From Salinimicrobium nanhaiense (lineage in GTDB: Bacteria; Bacteroidota; Bacteroidia; Flavobacteriales; Flavobacteriaceae), in the NCBI GenBank assembly GCA_012038135.1, contig JAAVJQ010000006.1, forward strand, positions 154,952-218,951: 64,000 nt of DNA, written 5' to 3'. Shown in pieces: positions 53,091 through 60,935 of this stretch. A program made the position numbers and the translations under genes. The notes under the pieces are model-generated. The model was given only the letters and a program-made list of their open reading frames with translations, did not search any database and had not been told where the DNA came from. Numbering within the stretch: the stretch's first letter is position 1; each line of letters opens with the position of its first letter.

Positions 53091-54792
53091 AATTTTTCTC
53101 TTTTAGTTCTACCTCCAGTGTTTTTATCTTCTCCTCGACAACATTCTCCATCTCTTTGATAAAAGCCTGACTTCTTGTAAGCAGAATATTTGCATCTACA
53201 AGACTGCGCCGGTCACTTGTTCTAAATCTTAGGTCTTGTGTAGAATTGATTAACTTGTTGAACAACTTCTGATCTTCTTCATTCTTTCGGGGGAAACAAG
53301 AATCAGGAGCATCTGAAAAGTTGCTGCAAAGGTCCAGGAGATATTTTAGCTTTGTATTTTCGGGACGCAAACCTAGCATCCCGTAAATGGCTCCCAAGCT
53401 GATTTGCTGTACGGCAAGATGTTGTAGACTCAGCTCTGTGGCATCATCGTCTCCTTCAACTTCGGAGGTAGCTCTCAAGAAGCCGTGAGCTCTACTTTGC
53501 CGGATGGAAAAATCTCTCTTGATTTTCTGTATATCTTCTTCAGACGGCTTTACCTGGTCTGGTATTTCTATTAAAAATTGAGGATTTGAATAAATAAGTG
53601 TTCCTTCATTTAAAATGCGGTGAATAAATAAGTTGCCCTTATATAGAGCCTGCTCTATCCTTTTTGGAGTTGTGACTATTATGGTGGTGGTAATTAGCCC
53701 TTTGCTTTTCACGGCAATTAGCTGGGAGATTTTGTTCGGATAAATACCGGCAGTCTCATTGGTCACCACCAATAGATCATAATTTATAAAAGAATTAGTT
53801 TGAGTTCCCTCAAAGTTTTGCCTCTCTCTGTAACCTATCCTTTTCCCAAAAGAAATAATCTTCAGTGGAGTTACTATTTCAGGAATGGTTTCTTTTAAGA
53901 GCCCAAAAATTTTGTCCTCATCATCATCTAACAATGGATCCACTTCAAATGCAGAAGTGGGAACCTTTCCATTTTCTTTCTCTTTTGCCAGGAGCTTCTG
54001 ACAGCTTCCAAAGCGGAAACTGAATATTTCCCTAACCTGGTTTTCCATCATTTCTGCTCTTTCATTAAGTAATTTTATTTCCCTTTTGGTAACATCAAAG
54101 GCTGAATGGTACCGGCTCTCTGAGTAGGCTCTATCCAGGACTTCCAGTAACTGAAGATCATCTCGTCTGGCTGTATTTAAAATGGGTCCGGCACCGTAGA
54201 TGAATGGGCAGGCATAAACTATGTGATTTGCAATTTTATGGCAGATCAGCGGTTTGCCCATTGCAAAAGTTTCCAGGCATCTGTACAGCCATTCAATTTT
54301 TTGATGGATGAGAAAGGCTGCTCCGCCCCATTCTTTTCTTTTCCTGTAAAAGCTAATTCCTTCTGTAAAAGAATTGATGCGATCTATTTCTCTTTCCAGG
54401 TTGGAAGTTGCCATTTTCAGAAGTCGTTCAATTTCTCCTTTATGTCTCCATAGGGTCTTCTTGGAGGTTGAACTATTGTAAATTAAATCTCCTAAGCCGC
54501 AGTTCTTTATGAAATACAGATTTCCCTTCTCAAGTTCTTCCTGAGCATAGGAAAATGAATATATTCTATAGCGTTTGTTGGACAAATTTTCTAGGTTTCT
54601 TCCGATCTTGAAAGACAGTTCGATTGAATTTACCAGGTGCTCTTCCTTTACCATAAAGGTGATTATGATTCCCTCTATAGGGTCTTCTAAGAGATATACT
54701 TGTTCGACCTCTTCTACTTCTTTTATCCTCCTTTTGAGCTCCTTTAAAGCAGCAGGATTGTCACCCACGATTTTTTCAACAGCATGTTCCAT
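53071..54792 (-). CDS. Large protein with two HEPN-like segments (573 aa)
   Basis: Residues about 1-115 look like a degenerate nucleotidyltransferase-type alpha/beta segment (VYLLEDPIEGIIITFMVKEE). About 150-205 matches a HEPN helix pair (AAFLIHQKIEWLYRCLETFA, ICHKIANHIVYACPF). A second alpha/beta region follows at about 310-420 (KIISFGKRIGYRER, INYDLLVVTNETAG), and a second HEPN-like helix pair at about 450-505 (LSLQHLAVQQISLGAIYGML, KLKYLLDLCSNF). The tandem layout suggests an internally duplicated MNT-HEPN unit. It is divergent from an XRE regulator over an operator array. Relatives are common in Bacteroidota mobile elements; role unproven. Confidence 0.7.
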   Translation of the reverse strand: MEHAVEKIVGDNPAALKELKRRIKEVEEVEQVYLLEDPIEGIIITFMVKEEHLVNSIELSFKIGRNLENLSNKRYRIYSFSYAQEELEKGNLYFIKNCGLGDLIYNSSTSKKTLWRHKGEIERLLKMATSNLEREIDRINSFTEGISFYRKRKEWGGAAFLIHQKIEWLYRCLETFAMGKPLICHKIANHIVYACPFIYGAGPILNTARRDDLQLLEVLDRAYSESRYHSAFDVTKREIKLLNERAEMMENQVREIFSFRFGSCQKLLAKEKENGKVPTSAFEVDPLLDDDEDKIFGLLKETIPEIVTPLKIISFGKRIGYRERQNFEGTQTNSFINYDLLVVTNETAGIYPNKISQLIAVKSKGLITTTIIVTTPKRIEQALYKGNLFIHRILNEGTLIYSNPQFLIEIPDQVKPSEEDIQKIKRDFSIRQSRAHGFLRATSEVEGDDDATELSLQHLAVQQISLGAIYGMLGLRPENTKLKYLLDLCSNFSDAPDSCFPRKNEEDQKLFNKLINSTQDLRFRTSDRRSLVDANILLTRSQAFIKEMENVVEEKIKTLEVELKEKNYENAEN

Positions 54793-54851
54793 AATTTTCC
54801 TAAATTGGCGTTAATATTCCGACTCTTTAACTTCCCTACAAGCTATATCGA

Positions 54852-54919
54852 GTTGGTACCGTACCGAACCAGAAACATTGGTACTTTACCAAAGAAGGAT
54901 TGTTTTTTACCAACTTTGG
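54852..54919. promoter_or_regulatory. Operator array between the double-HEPN gene and the XRE regulator
   Basis: Three palindromic sites share TTGGTA/TACCAA half-sites: GTTGGTAC-c-GTACCGAAC at 54852-54869, TTGGTA-CTT-TACCAA at 54878-54892 (perfect), and TACCAACTTTGG at 54908-54919. The TACCAA halves of sites 2 and 3 are 21 bp apart, two helical turns. Placed between divergent starts at 54792 and 54962, they are the probable binding sites of the XRE protein, controlling both genes. Confidence 0.7.
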
Positions 54920-54961
54920 AAAACAGCGAATTATTTAAAAGAAGAAATTTTAACTTTAAGC

Positions 54962-55348
54962 ATGGAGACAGCAACAAAATCTAACCACATTGGCCGCAAA
55001 ATTGGCCGGATAAGAGAACTGAGAGGCATGAAGCAAGAAGCTCTTGCCGCAGAGCTGGGCATTAGTCAGCAGAGTGTATCTCAGATCGAAAAGAGTCCGG
55101 AAGTTGACGATGAAGTTCTTCTGAAAATTTCAAAGGCTTTACAGGTTTCTCCAGAAGGGATCAGGCACTTCAGTGAAGAGGCTGTGTTTAATATTATCAA
55201 TAATACCTTCAAAGACAGCAGTGCCAATAACAATAACTACTTCTGCACTATTAATCCTATTGATAAGATGGTGGAACTCTATGAGCGTCTTGTTGAGGCG
55301 GAGAAGGAGAAGGTAAAATACCTGGAGGAATTGTTGAAGAAAAGGTAG
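54962..55348 (+). CDS. XRE-family regulator with C-terminal coiled coil (128 aa)
   Basis: I choose the Met at 54962 (METATKSNHIGRKIGRIREL); the frame stays open upstream but those codons overlap the operator array and do not look like this family. HTH_3 domain at about 12-65 (GMKQEALAAELGISQQSVSQ), then a linker rich in Asn and Ser, and a C-terminal helix VELYERLVEAEKEKVKYLEE that would form a dimer coiled coil. Such regulators are typical of Bacteroidota mobile elements. It probably represses itself and the divergent HEPN gene. Confidence 0.85.
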   Translation: METATKSNHIGRKIGRIRELRGMKQEALAAELGISQQSVSQIEKSPEVDDEVLLKISKALQVSPEGIRHFSEEAVFNIINNTFKDSSANNNNYFCTINPIDKMVELYERLVEAEKEKVKYLEELLKKR

Positions 55349-55370
55349 CTCCCTCGAAACTAAAAAGAAT

Positions 55371-55417
55371 AAAAACACCATTACAGTTTACCAATATTAA
55401 ATTGAAATGGTGTTTTT
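55371..55417. terminator. Strong hairpin terminator between XRE gene and Gabija
   Basis: Perfect 12-bp inverted repeat AAAAACACCATT (55371-55382) and AATGGTGTTTTT (55406-55417), with A-rich and T-rich flanks on either side. It ends transcription of the XRE gene and insulates the Gabija operon, whose ATG follows 36 bp later. Confidence 0.75.
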
Positions 55418-55452
55418 AGTTATACGCTGCTGTCATGCAAAAAAAATGATGA

Positions 55453-57375
55453 ATGTACTTATCCTATTTGAGCATTGAGAATTATCGTGGTATTGAATAC
55501 CTCGAAGTCGATTTCGACCCTAACATAAATATCATAATCGGTGAAAATGGATGCAATAAGTCGGCTGTAATTGATGCGATCCGCCTGCTCTATAACTTAG
55601 GTGAGCCGATTCGCGATATTGCGGTTTCTCTGGGTGACTTTCACGAAAAAGCCACAAAAGAAGGTGACCAAATCAAAATTGAGACTGCAACGCAGGTAAC
55701 AATCACCTACCATTTTAAAGGGCTGACTAATTCTCAAAAAGGAGCCTTTTATGAATATATGGTTATTGATCCAGATAATACCCAAAATGATTATGCCAAG
55801 ATTAAGCTTCAATATGAGAACAGGAATGGGAAATACCCGCATTTCACATATAGCACCGGCGATGTTGAGGGGCAGAGAGCAGATTACAAAACCTTTGAGT
55901 TGTTTCAACATTATTATCTGGGAGCACTTAGGGACAGCACAAAAGATTTACTCAATTCAAGAGGCAACATACTTGGAAAGGTCATCAGACGATTTGTAGG
56001 TAGGAAAGGCAGCGAAGCTGACATAGAGGAAATAATGAAGGCGGCCAATGACAAGTTGTTGGAGCGAGACGAAGTAAAAGACACACTGGAGGGTGTTAAC
56101 AGCAACCTGAAAGGAATATTCAATTCATTTGAAGACAACAAAATAGGACTGCAGATTGAGCAATCTAAAACTGAATACATCGTCAATGCCATTAAGCCCT
56201 TCTTGCCGTATAACCGGGAGACACTGAAAGATGAAGGTTTCTATCTTTGGCAAAACAGTCTTGGCTATAATAACCTTATCTATATAGCCACCGTGCTTGG
56301 CGACATAAAAGAACAAATTGCAGATGATGGCACGCCCCATTTTGCGTTGCTCATTGAAGAACCAGAAGCGCACCTGCATCCACAACTCCAACTGAGCCTG
56401 TACAACTTCTTAGAGCAAGCAAATAAATCAGATAACAGTCAACTATTCATTACCTCCCATTCCCCAACACTCACGTCTAAAGTGCCACTTAAAAACCTCA
56501 TCCTACTGGAGAAAACCAAGGCTTACAGGCTCGGAAACTTGTTTAATGACCGAGAAGCCGAGAGTATCATTGAAGACACCTCAAAGAACAAACCCTTAAC
56601 AAAACCCGATTTTGAAATAAGGCGAAAGAAACTAGAACGATACATCGATGTCACTAAGTCTCAACTACTGTTTGCCAAGTCTGGGCTTTTTGTAGAAGGA
56701 ATATCCGAAGAGCTACTTATATCTGCCTTCACACAAGTCGAGGGCTATAGGCTAGAAGATTATAGAATAGAACTGGTGAATGTCCGTGGCACCTCCTTTT
56801 ATCCCTTCCTCTACCTGTTCAATTCCACGGACGCAAAGAAGAGAGTTGACAAATCCATTGCTGTTTTGACAGATCAAGATCAATTCACTTCTTCAAAGAA
56901 GACCGAATATGGGTTGAACAAATTACTGGAAAACAACTATGAAAAACTGATTGAGCTAGACACCAAGATTCAAGCTGGCACACCAATTAGAAGAATTGCT
57001 AACCTAGCTTCGGTTGCGAATGGAAATGCATCAATAAGCGTAAACACTGCTTTTAAAACATTGGAATATGAATTAGCCCTTGCTAACGTTCCGAAGGACA
57101 GAACCAAGCTGACAGGTAACTTTCTGTTCTCATACCTCGCAGACTTGGATTCGAGCAAAACCGATCTGATTAAAACCTACACGGCCACGTTCGCGAATGA
57201 CGAATTGAGTGACGAGGAACATCGTAGAACAGCCATTCTACTTTGGAAAGCAATACCAGGAAAGGCCGTTTTTGCTCAGGATTTTGCCCTTTATATTCTC
57301 GAAAATCTCGACAGTGCACGGCAAAATTTTGTGATTCCGCAGTATATAAAGACAGCATTATCTCAGTTGAAGTAA
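55453..57375 (+). CDS. gajA: Gabija anti-phage protein GajA (OLD-like ATPase-nuclease, 640 aa)
   Basis: The N-terminal ABC-type ATPase has Walker A region IIIGENGCNKSAVIDAIRLL (27-46) and Walker B/D-loop ALLIEEPEAHLHPQLQ near 300. A C-terminal TOPRIM nuclease follows, with LFVEGISEELLISAF near 412, VNVRGTSFYPFLYLF and the DxD-like segment SIAVLTDQDQF near 470. Walker A reads GENGCNKS, with Asn where Gly is usual. GajA tetramers with GajB form the Gabija complex, which nicks phage DNA when nucleotides are depleted. GajB starts 4 bp downstream. Confidence 0.9.
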   Translation: MYLSYLSIENYRGIEYLEVDFDPNINIIIGENGCNKSAVIDAIRLLYNLGEPIRDIAVSLGDFHEKATKEGDQIKIETATQVTITYHFKGLTNSQKGAFYEYMVIDPDNTQNDYAKIKLQYENRNGKYPHFTYSTGDVEGQRADYKTFELFQHYYLGALRDSTKDLLNSRGNILGKVIRRFVGRKGSEADIEEIMKAANDKLLERDEVKDTLEGVNSNLKGIFNSFEDNKIGLQIEQSKTEYIVNAIKPFLPYNRETLKDEGFYLWQNSLGYNNLIYIATVLGDIKEQIADDGTPHFALLIEEPEAHLHPQLQLSLYNFLEQANKSDNSQLFITSHSPTLTSKVPLKNLILLEKTKAYRLGNLFNDREAESIIEDTSKNKPLTKPDFEIRRKKLERYIDVTKSQLLFAKSGLFVEGISEELLISAFTQVEGYRLEDYRIELVNVRGTSFYPFLYLFNSTDAKKRVDKSIAVLTDQDQFTSSKKTEYGLNKLLENNYEKLIELDTKIQAGTPIRRIANLASVANGNASISVNTAFKTLEYELALANVPKDRTKLTGNFLFSYLADLDSSKTDLIKTYTATFANDELSDEEHRRTAILLWKAIPGKAVFAQDFALYILENLDSARQNFVIPQYIKTALSQLK

Positions 57376-57379
57376 GGTT

Positions 57380-59209
57380 ATGGAATTTGAGATTAATCCA
57401 CAACGACAAGCCTATTTGGATGCACGAGGCAAAATTGTTCTGAATGCTTGCCCTGGAAGCGGAAAAACCACTGCCATAGCAAGAAAACTCATGCTGCTGC
57501 AGGAAGAATACAAAACAACCCGCGGCCGCTTCAGCGGAATTGCCTGTTTATCATTTACCAATACAGCAAAGGACGAGATAAACGAAAAATACACCCAACT
57601 AAGCGGGAATTATTTAGGCTTTCCCCACAAGGTTTCCACCATAGATAGTTTTATCAATCAGTACATCACACTACCGTTTTATTATTTGCTGAAGAAGCCA
57701 AGTAGTAGACCAAAAATCATTGATGATGAGAAATATCTTGACTCAATGTGGGAAATAAAGTACTTAGATAAAAAAGGTAAGATAAAGGATGGTTTAAAAA
57801 CATCACTTCTCAAATTCAAAGCGAAAAATAACAGAAACATTTTCCATATATACGCTCCACGTAAAATAAGAATAGAAGTTAACGGATCATTTACTTTTAG
57901 AGGAAATCCACCGGATCCCCACAAGGTAGATGTAAATGTTTTTAACGAGTACGCTGCACATTTATTTAAATCGCGTTTGTCTAAGGGGCTAATTTCAACA
58001 CAAGATTCTGCATTTATCGCCCTTCATCTTTTAAAGAAACATCCTAAAATCGGTAATTGGCTCGCGCTTCGCTTTCCGCATATAATCGTAGATGAAGCAC
58101 AAGACACCTCAGCCGTTCAGCATGCCCTTTTTGACAAACTCGCAGAACTCGGCCTCCTTAATCTCGAATTCATAGGAGACCCCTATCAAAGCCTTTATGA
58201 GTGGCGCGATGCAGATCCCAGCCTCTTCAATACCAAATATGCCGATGCTGAAAAATGGCAAGGACTGGATTTAACCGACAACAGAAGGTCCCCACAACGT
58301 ATAATTGACTGCTTTTCAATCCTTCGCAAGCAAGGTGACCCTGCCATAAATACCGCTTGTAACACGGATATTCAATTGCCTGTGATGGTTTATCGATACA
58401 ATGAGACGAATTCCCCGCTCATTGTGCGGCATTTTGACCAATGTTGCAAAGAAAGCAGATTGAAAGACAACCAGATCGTTGTTCGAGGAAATGCACTAAA
58501 AAATCAGATGCTAGGCAAATTAGCCGATCAATTTCCATGGAAAAGGGACCTTCCTTACCGCATTATCGATGCCAAGCATAAGTATGATGGCAATGAAATA
58601 AAGGCGGCCATTAAAGCAATCCGTTCCATTGCGGTATTACTCATTGCCCCGGGGAAAGAAATGGTTGACATTAAAAAGTTGGAAAAAGATCTCAAAACAA
58701 ACAATCAATTCAATGCCCTGTTGTTGAATCTGCTGCACGATCTTCCAAGTTTTGACCAGACCATTTCCGATTGGACTACTTCAGCTGAAACATTCCTGAA
58801 GGAAAGGTTGAATTTAGCGGAAAATGTTAATTTCGAACAAAAGGAAAGGAGCTATAAAGGGAAATTTGATAAAGCAATATTAAATGAACCCCTTAAAGAT
58901 CATTTTAAAAGGTCTTATTCCGAAAGTAGAATCCCCATTACCACCGTTCACCAAGTCAAGGGGAAATCATTAGATTCTATCCTAGTCTTTTTCAACGAAA
59001 AGAAGCATAAGGACAACATTACCTTTTCAGACATTGAACCGAGCGGGCAGAACTTTCCAAGCGAAAAGCAACGAATTATTTACGTCGCATTATCTCGTCC
59101 AAAACACCTGCTCGCTTTGGCTTTCCCCGAAAGCATTTCTGAGGATGAACTTAAAGCCAAGTTTAGAAAAGGTATAAAAATAGTGACTATTAAAGAACTT
59201 GAAATTTAA
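57380..59209 (+). CDS. gajB: Gabija anti-phage protein GajB (UvrD-like helicase, 609 aa)
   Basis: SF1 helicase. Walker A NACPGSGKTTAIARK at about 22-36, motif Ia SFTNTAKDEI, Walker B HIIVDEAQDTSAVQ near 233-246, motif III EFIGDPYQSLYEW, motif V TTVHQVKGKSLDSI near 530, motif VI IIYVALSRPKHLLALAF near 570. The family partner of GajA and of normal length. It senses DNA ends produced by GajA and hydrolyses nucleotides in characterised systems. Cotranscribed with gajA. Confidence 0.9.
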   Translation: MEFEINPQRQAYLDARGKIVLNACPGSGKTTAIARKLMLLQEEYKTTRGRFSGIACLSFTNTAKDEINEKYTQLSGNYLGFPHKVSTIDSFINQYITLPFYYLLKKPSSRPKIIDDEKYLDSMWEIKYLDKKGKIKDGLKTSLLKFKAKNNRNIFHIYAPRKIRIEVNGSFTFRGNPPDPHKVDVNVFNEYAAHLFKSRLSKGLISTQDSAFIALHLLKKHPKIGNWLALRFPHIIVDEAQDTSAVQHALFDKLAELGLLNLEFIGDPYQSLYEWRDADPSLFNTKYADAEKWQGLDLTDNRRSPQRIIDCFSILRKQGDPAINTACNTDIQLPVMVYRYNETNSPLIVRHFDQCCKESRLKDNQIVVRGNALKNQMLGKLADQFPWKRDLPYRIIDAKHKYDGNEIKAAIKAIRSIAVLLIAPGKEMVDIKKLEKDLKTNNQFNALLLNLLHDLPSFDQTISDWTTSAETFLKERLNLAENVNFEQKERSYKGKFDKAILNEPLKDHFKRSYSESRIPITTVHQVKGKSLDSILVFFNEKKHKDNITFSDIEPSGQNFPSEKQRIIYVALSRPKHLLALAFPESISEDELKAKFRKGIKIVTIKELEI

Positions 59210-59509
59210 GCACGAACAGCCAATATTGGCTATACGTAATGCGGGCGAAAGTGCTGATAAAAAAGTAAATACATCAAATATATTTTTAGGCAGGCGGATA
59301 ATGAAGTACCTTAAAATCCTGCACTACGCATAGCCTTGCACAATGGACACAATTACACGAAGTTGTTAGAATGAAAAACGAAGACATTCGAAAATGAATT
59401 AAGTTCTGTCAAACCCAATATAAGCTATGTATAAACCTGTATTATATCGAAGTTTCGTACGAGTACTGTTTTTAAACGAGACGTTCTGCATAAGCACATT
59501 TAATTCACA
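59210..59509. other. Spacer after Gabija with palindromes
   Basis: Directly after gajB lies a perfect 14-bp palindrome AGCCAATATTGGCT (59218-59231) and an inverted repeat pair GGCTATACGTAATGC (59228-59242) / GCACTACGCATAGCC (59321-59335) with two mismatches and 78 bp between. The layout resembles a recombination site or a large hairpin. No gene is seen in the interval. Confidence 0.4.
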
Positions 59510-59842
59510 TCAATTTTTATTAAATTCCAATTTTTCTTTTAATTCTAAAGGTTCTTCTCCGAAAATTTGAATAATAAAAGATTTTAGACTCGGACCAATC
59601 ATTTGGTAAAGAGCTCTTTTCTCTTCTGGTACATCTTTTTCCGAGATAGTTAGAAAATAGACAATTGCCGGTGGCACTTCCAAAACTTCACAAATTTTAT
59701 CAAAAGTTTCAGGATTAGGATGGTATTTACCTTTAATAATCTGAGAAAGTGCCGTAGGCGATTTTCCAATTTTCTCCGCTAACATAACTTGGGTTAACCC
59801 CTTTTGCTTTATTAACTTCTGTAGAACTTGTCCTATTTCCAT
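59510..59842 (-). CDS. XRE-family regulator, HigA-like (110 aa)
   Basis: Start chosen at 59842 (MEIGQVLQKLIKQKGLTQVM), because the longer frame would overlap the upstream gene by 32 bp and the extra residues are not family-like. One HTH_3 domain at about 5-60 (AEKIGKSPTALSQIIKGKYH). The C-terminal part (YFLTISEKDVPEEKRALYQM, FIIQIFGEEP) resembles antitoxin-like regulators from Bacteroidota. It is preceded by a 63-residue gene and a 189-residue gene on the same strand, with a palindromic operator in front of that set. Confidence 0.82.
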   Translation of the reverse strand: MEIGQVLQKLIKQKGLTQVMLAEKIGKSPTALSQIIKGKYHPNPETFDKICEVLEVPPAIVYFLTISEKDVPEEKRALYQMIGPSLKSFIIQIFGEEPLELKEKLEFNKN

Positions 59843-59855
59843 AATGTTTTTTGTA

Positions 59856-60047
59856 CTAACTAGAGAATATGTCGTATCCAATACCAATTAATCGAATTAG
59901 ACTAACAAAAATTTCTATATATCTCTTCTTATTAGTTGTGTTAGATAATTCATTTCGATAATGAATTAATAATTCTTTAGTGTTATCATCTATTCTATCA
60001 GATGCAATTGCAGCATCTATATCTTTAATTAATTTATCTTTTGTCAT
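59856..60047 (-). CDS. Small hypothetical protein (63 aa)
   Basis: Reads MTKDKLIKDIDAAIASDRID, continues NTKELLIHYRNELSNTTNKK and ends in a hydrophobic helix IFVSLIRLIGIGYDIFSS. It is 13 bp upstream of the XRE gene and 61 bp downstream of the 189-residue gene. The hydrophobic C-terminus could be a membrane anchor or a toxin-like helix. Not recognised. Confidence 0.5.
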   Translation of the reverse strand: MTKDKLIKDIDAAIASDRIDDNTKELLIHYRNELSNTTNKKRYIEIFVSLIRLIGIGYDIFSS

Positions 60048-60108
60048 TGCCTATTTATATTAAATCATGTTTGTTTAATACAAGGCCTAAATCAAATTTT
60101 GACCTTAC

Positions 60109-60678
60109 TTAACTTATCGTATGAAGATTAGTATAAGAAAGATCGTGCTCGTCATCTAAATTTTTAAAGTGAAAACTATACAGTTTGCGAAAAAACTCCC
60201 TAAAATTAATTAAGCTTCTACGCTTCCTTTTTAAAAACCGTCCTTTTTGTCTTTTGTAATATTTTTCTCTTTTTCGAGAAAATTCAAAAGCATTAATATC
60301 CGAGATTATATCATAGCGACAATCGCTCTCAAATAGCTGATTAGCTATTTTAATAAGATCCTCGTCACTTAATTTTGACAATTCATAATCCTGGACATAA
60401 TCATCAATCAAACGTTGGATTTGTTTTCTAAGAATTTCTTGTTCCCTGGCTTCTCTTTGAATGTTTTTATCAAAGTGCCATTCTTGTTTCCAAAAATTTG
60501 AAGAATCCATTTTGGAAATAGCATTAATAGAAATATTAAACATTTCCTGATTAATGTCATTAGTCAACTCACATAGCTTTGTAGTATAACTAATCGGATT
60601 GGAAATAACCCAGTTAGTAAAGTCATCTGTTATTTTTTCTGTGATTAAATCACGTAATTTTTTTAAATGTGTGAGCAT
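60109..60678 (-). CDS. Hypothetical protein with basic C-terminal stretch (189 aa)
   Basis: Helical protein without recognised domain: LKKLRDLITEKITDDFTNWV at the start, charged helix IQREAREQEILRKQIQRLID in the middle, and a strongly basic stretch FSRKREKYYKRQKGRFLKRK near 130-150 that could bind nucleic acid. It is first in a three-gene minus-strand set with the 63-residue gene and the XRE regulator. It could be the toxin or effector of that set; this is inference from layout. Confidence 0.55.
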   Translation of the reverse strand: MLTHLKKLRDLITEKITDDFTNWVISNPISYTTKLCELTNDINQEMFNISINAISKMDSSNFWKQEWHFDKNIQREAREQEILRKQIQRLIDDYVQDYELSKLSDEDLIKIANQLFESDCRYDIISDINAFEFSRKREKYYKRQKGRFLKRKRRSLINFREFFRKLYSFHFKNLDDEHDLSYTNLHTIS

Positions 60679-60699
60679 GAATTTTATTTACGTATTGTA

Positions 60700-60746
60700 C
60701 AAATTTAAGTAAAACTTAAATAATACCCAAAAATATAAACTTAAAT
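60700..60746 (-). promoter_or_regulatory. Promoter and palindromic operator of the three-gene XRE set
   Basis: On the minus strand a -7 box TAAATTTG (60700-60707) follows a TTG about 20 bp upstream (in the CCCAAAAA region near 60727). A perfect inverted repeat ATTTAAGT-AAA-ACTTAAAT (60703-60721) overlaps the -7 box and a third half-site ACTTAAAT lies at 60739-60746. The layout fits autorepression by the XRE protein encoded at 59510-59842. Confidence 0.6.
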
Positions 60747-60891
60747 TTTATTTGTGTAAAAGCTGTTTGGTGGAATAAGCTAGCGCAAACCAAGACCTAT
60801 CTAAAAATGGTTTATATGAAAACTATTTTCCTACATTTATCTCCATAGTTATACAGCCAGTTTAACTGAAAGAATAATCTTCCTATTCGCT

Positions 60892-60899
60892 ACTTTTGA
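60892..60899 (+). promoter_or_regulatory. -7 box for the 375-residue gene
   Basis: TACTTTTG matches TAnnTTTG and lies 37 bp before the TTG start at 60936. Confidence 0.45.
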
Positions 60900-60935
60900 T
60901 AAATAATACGGTATGTGTAAGCCTTAAACAGAATT

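Noticed and set aside
54878..54961. Longer N-terminus of the XRE regulator
   Set aside because: These codons overlap the palindromic operators and encode residues unlike the HTH family; the Met at 54962 is preferred.
59210..59360. Classical integron attC site
   Set aside because: The arms lack the canonical RYYYAAC/GTTRRRY core sites, and no integrase or cassette array is present, so it is listed only as an inverted repeat.
59843..59887. Longer N-terminus of the HigA-like regulator
   Set aside because: It would overlap the upstream gene by 32 bp and adds non-family residues.
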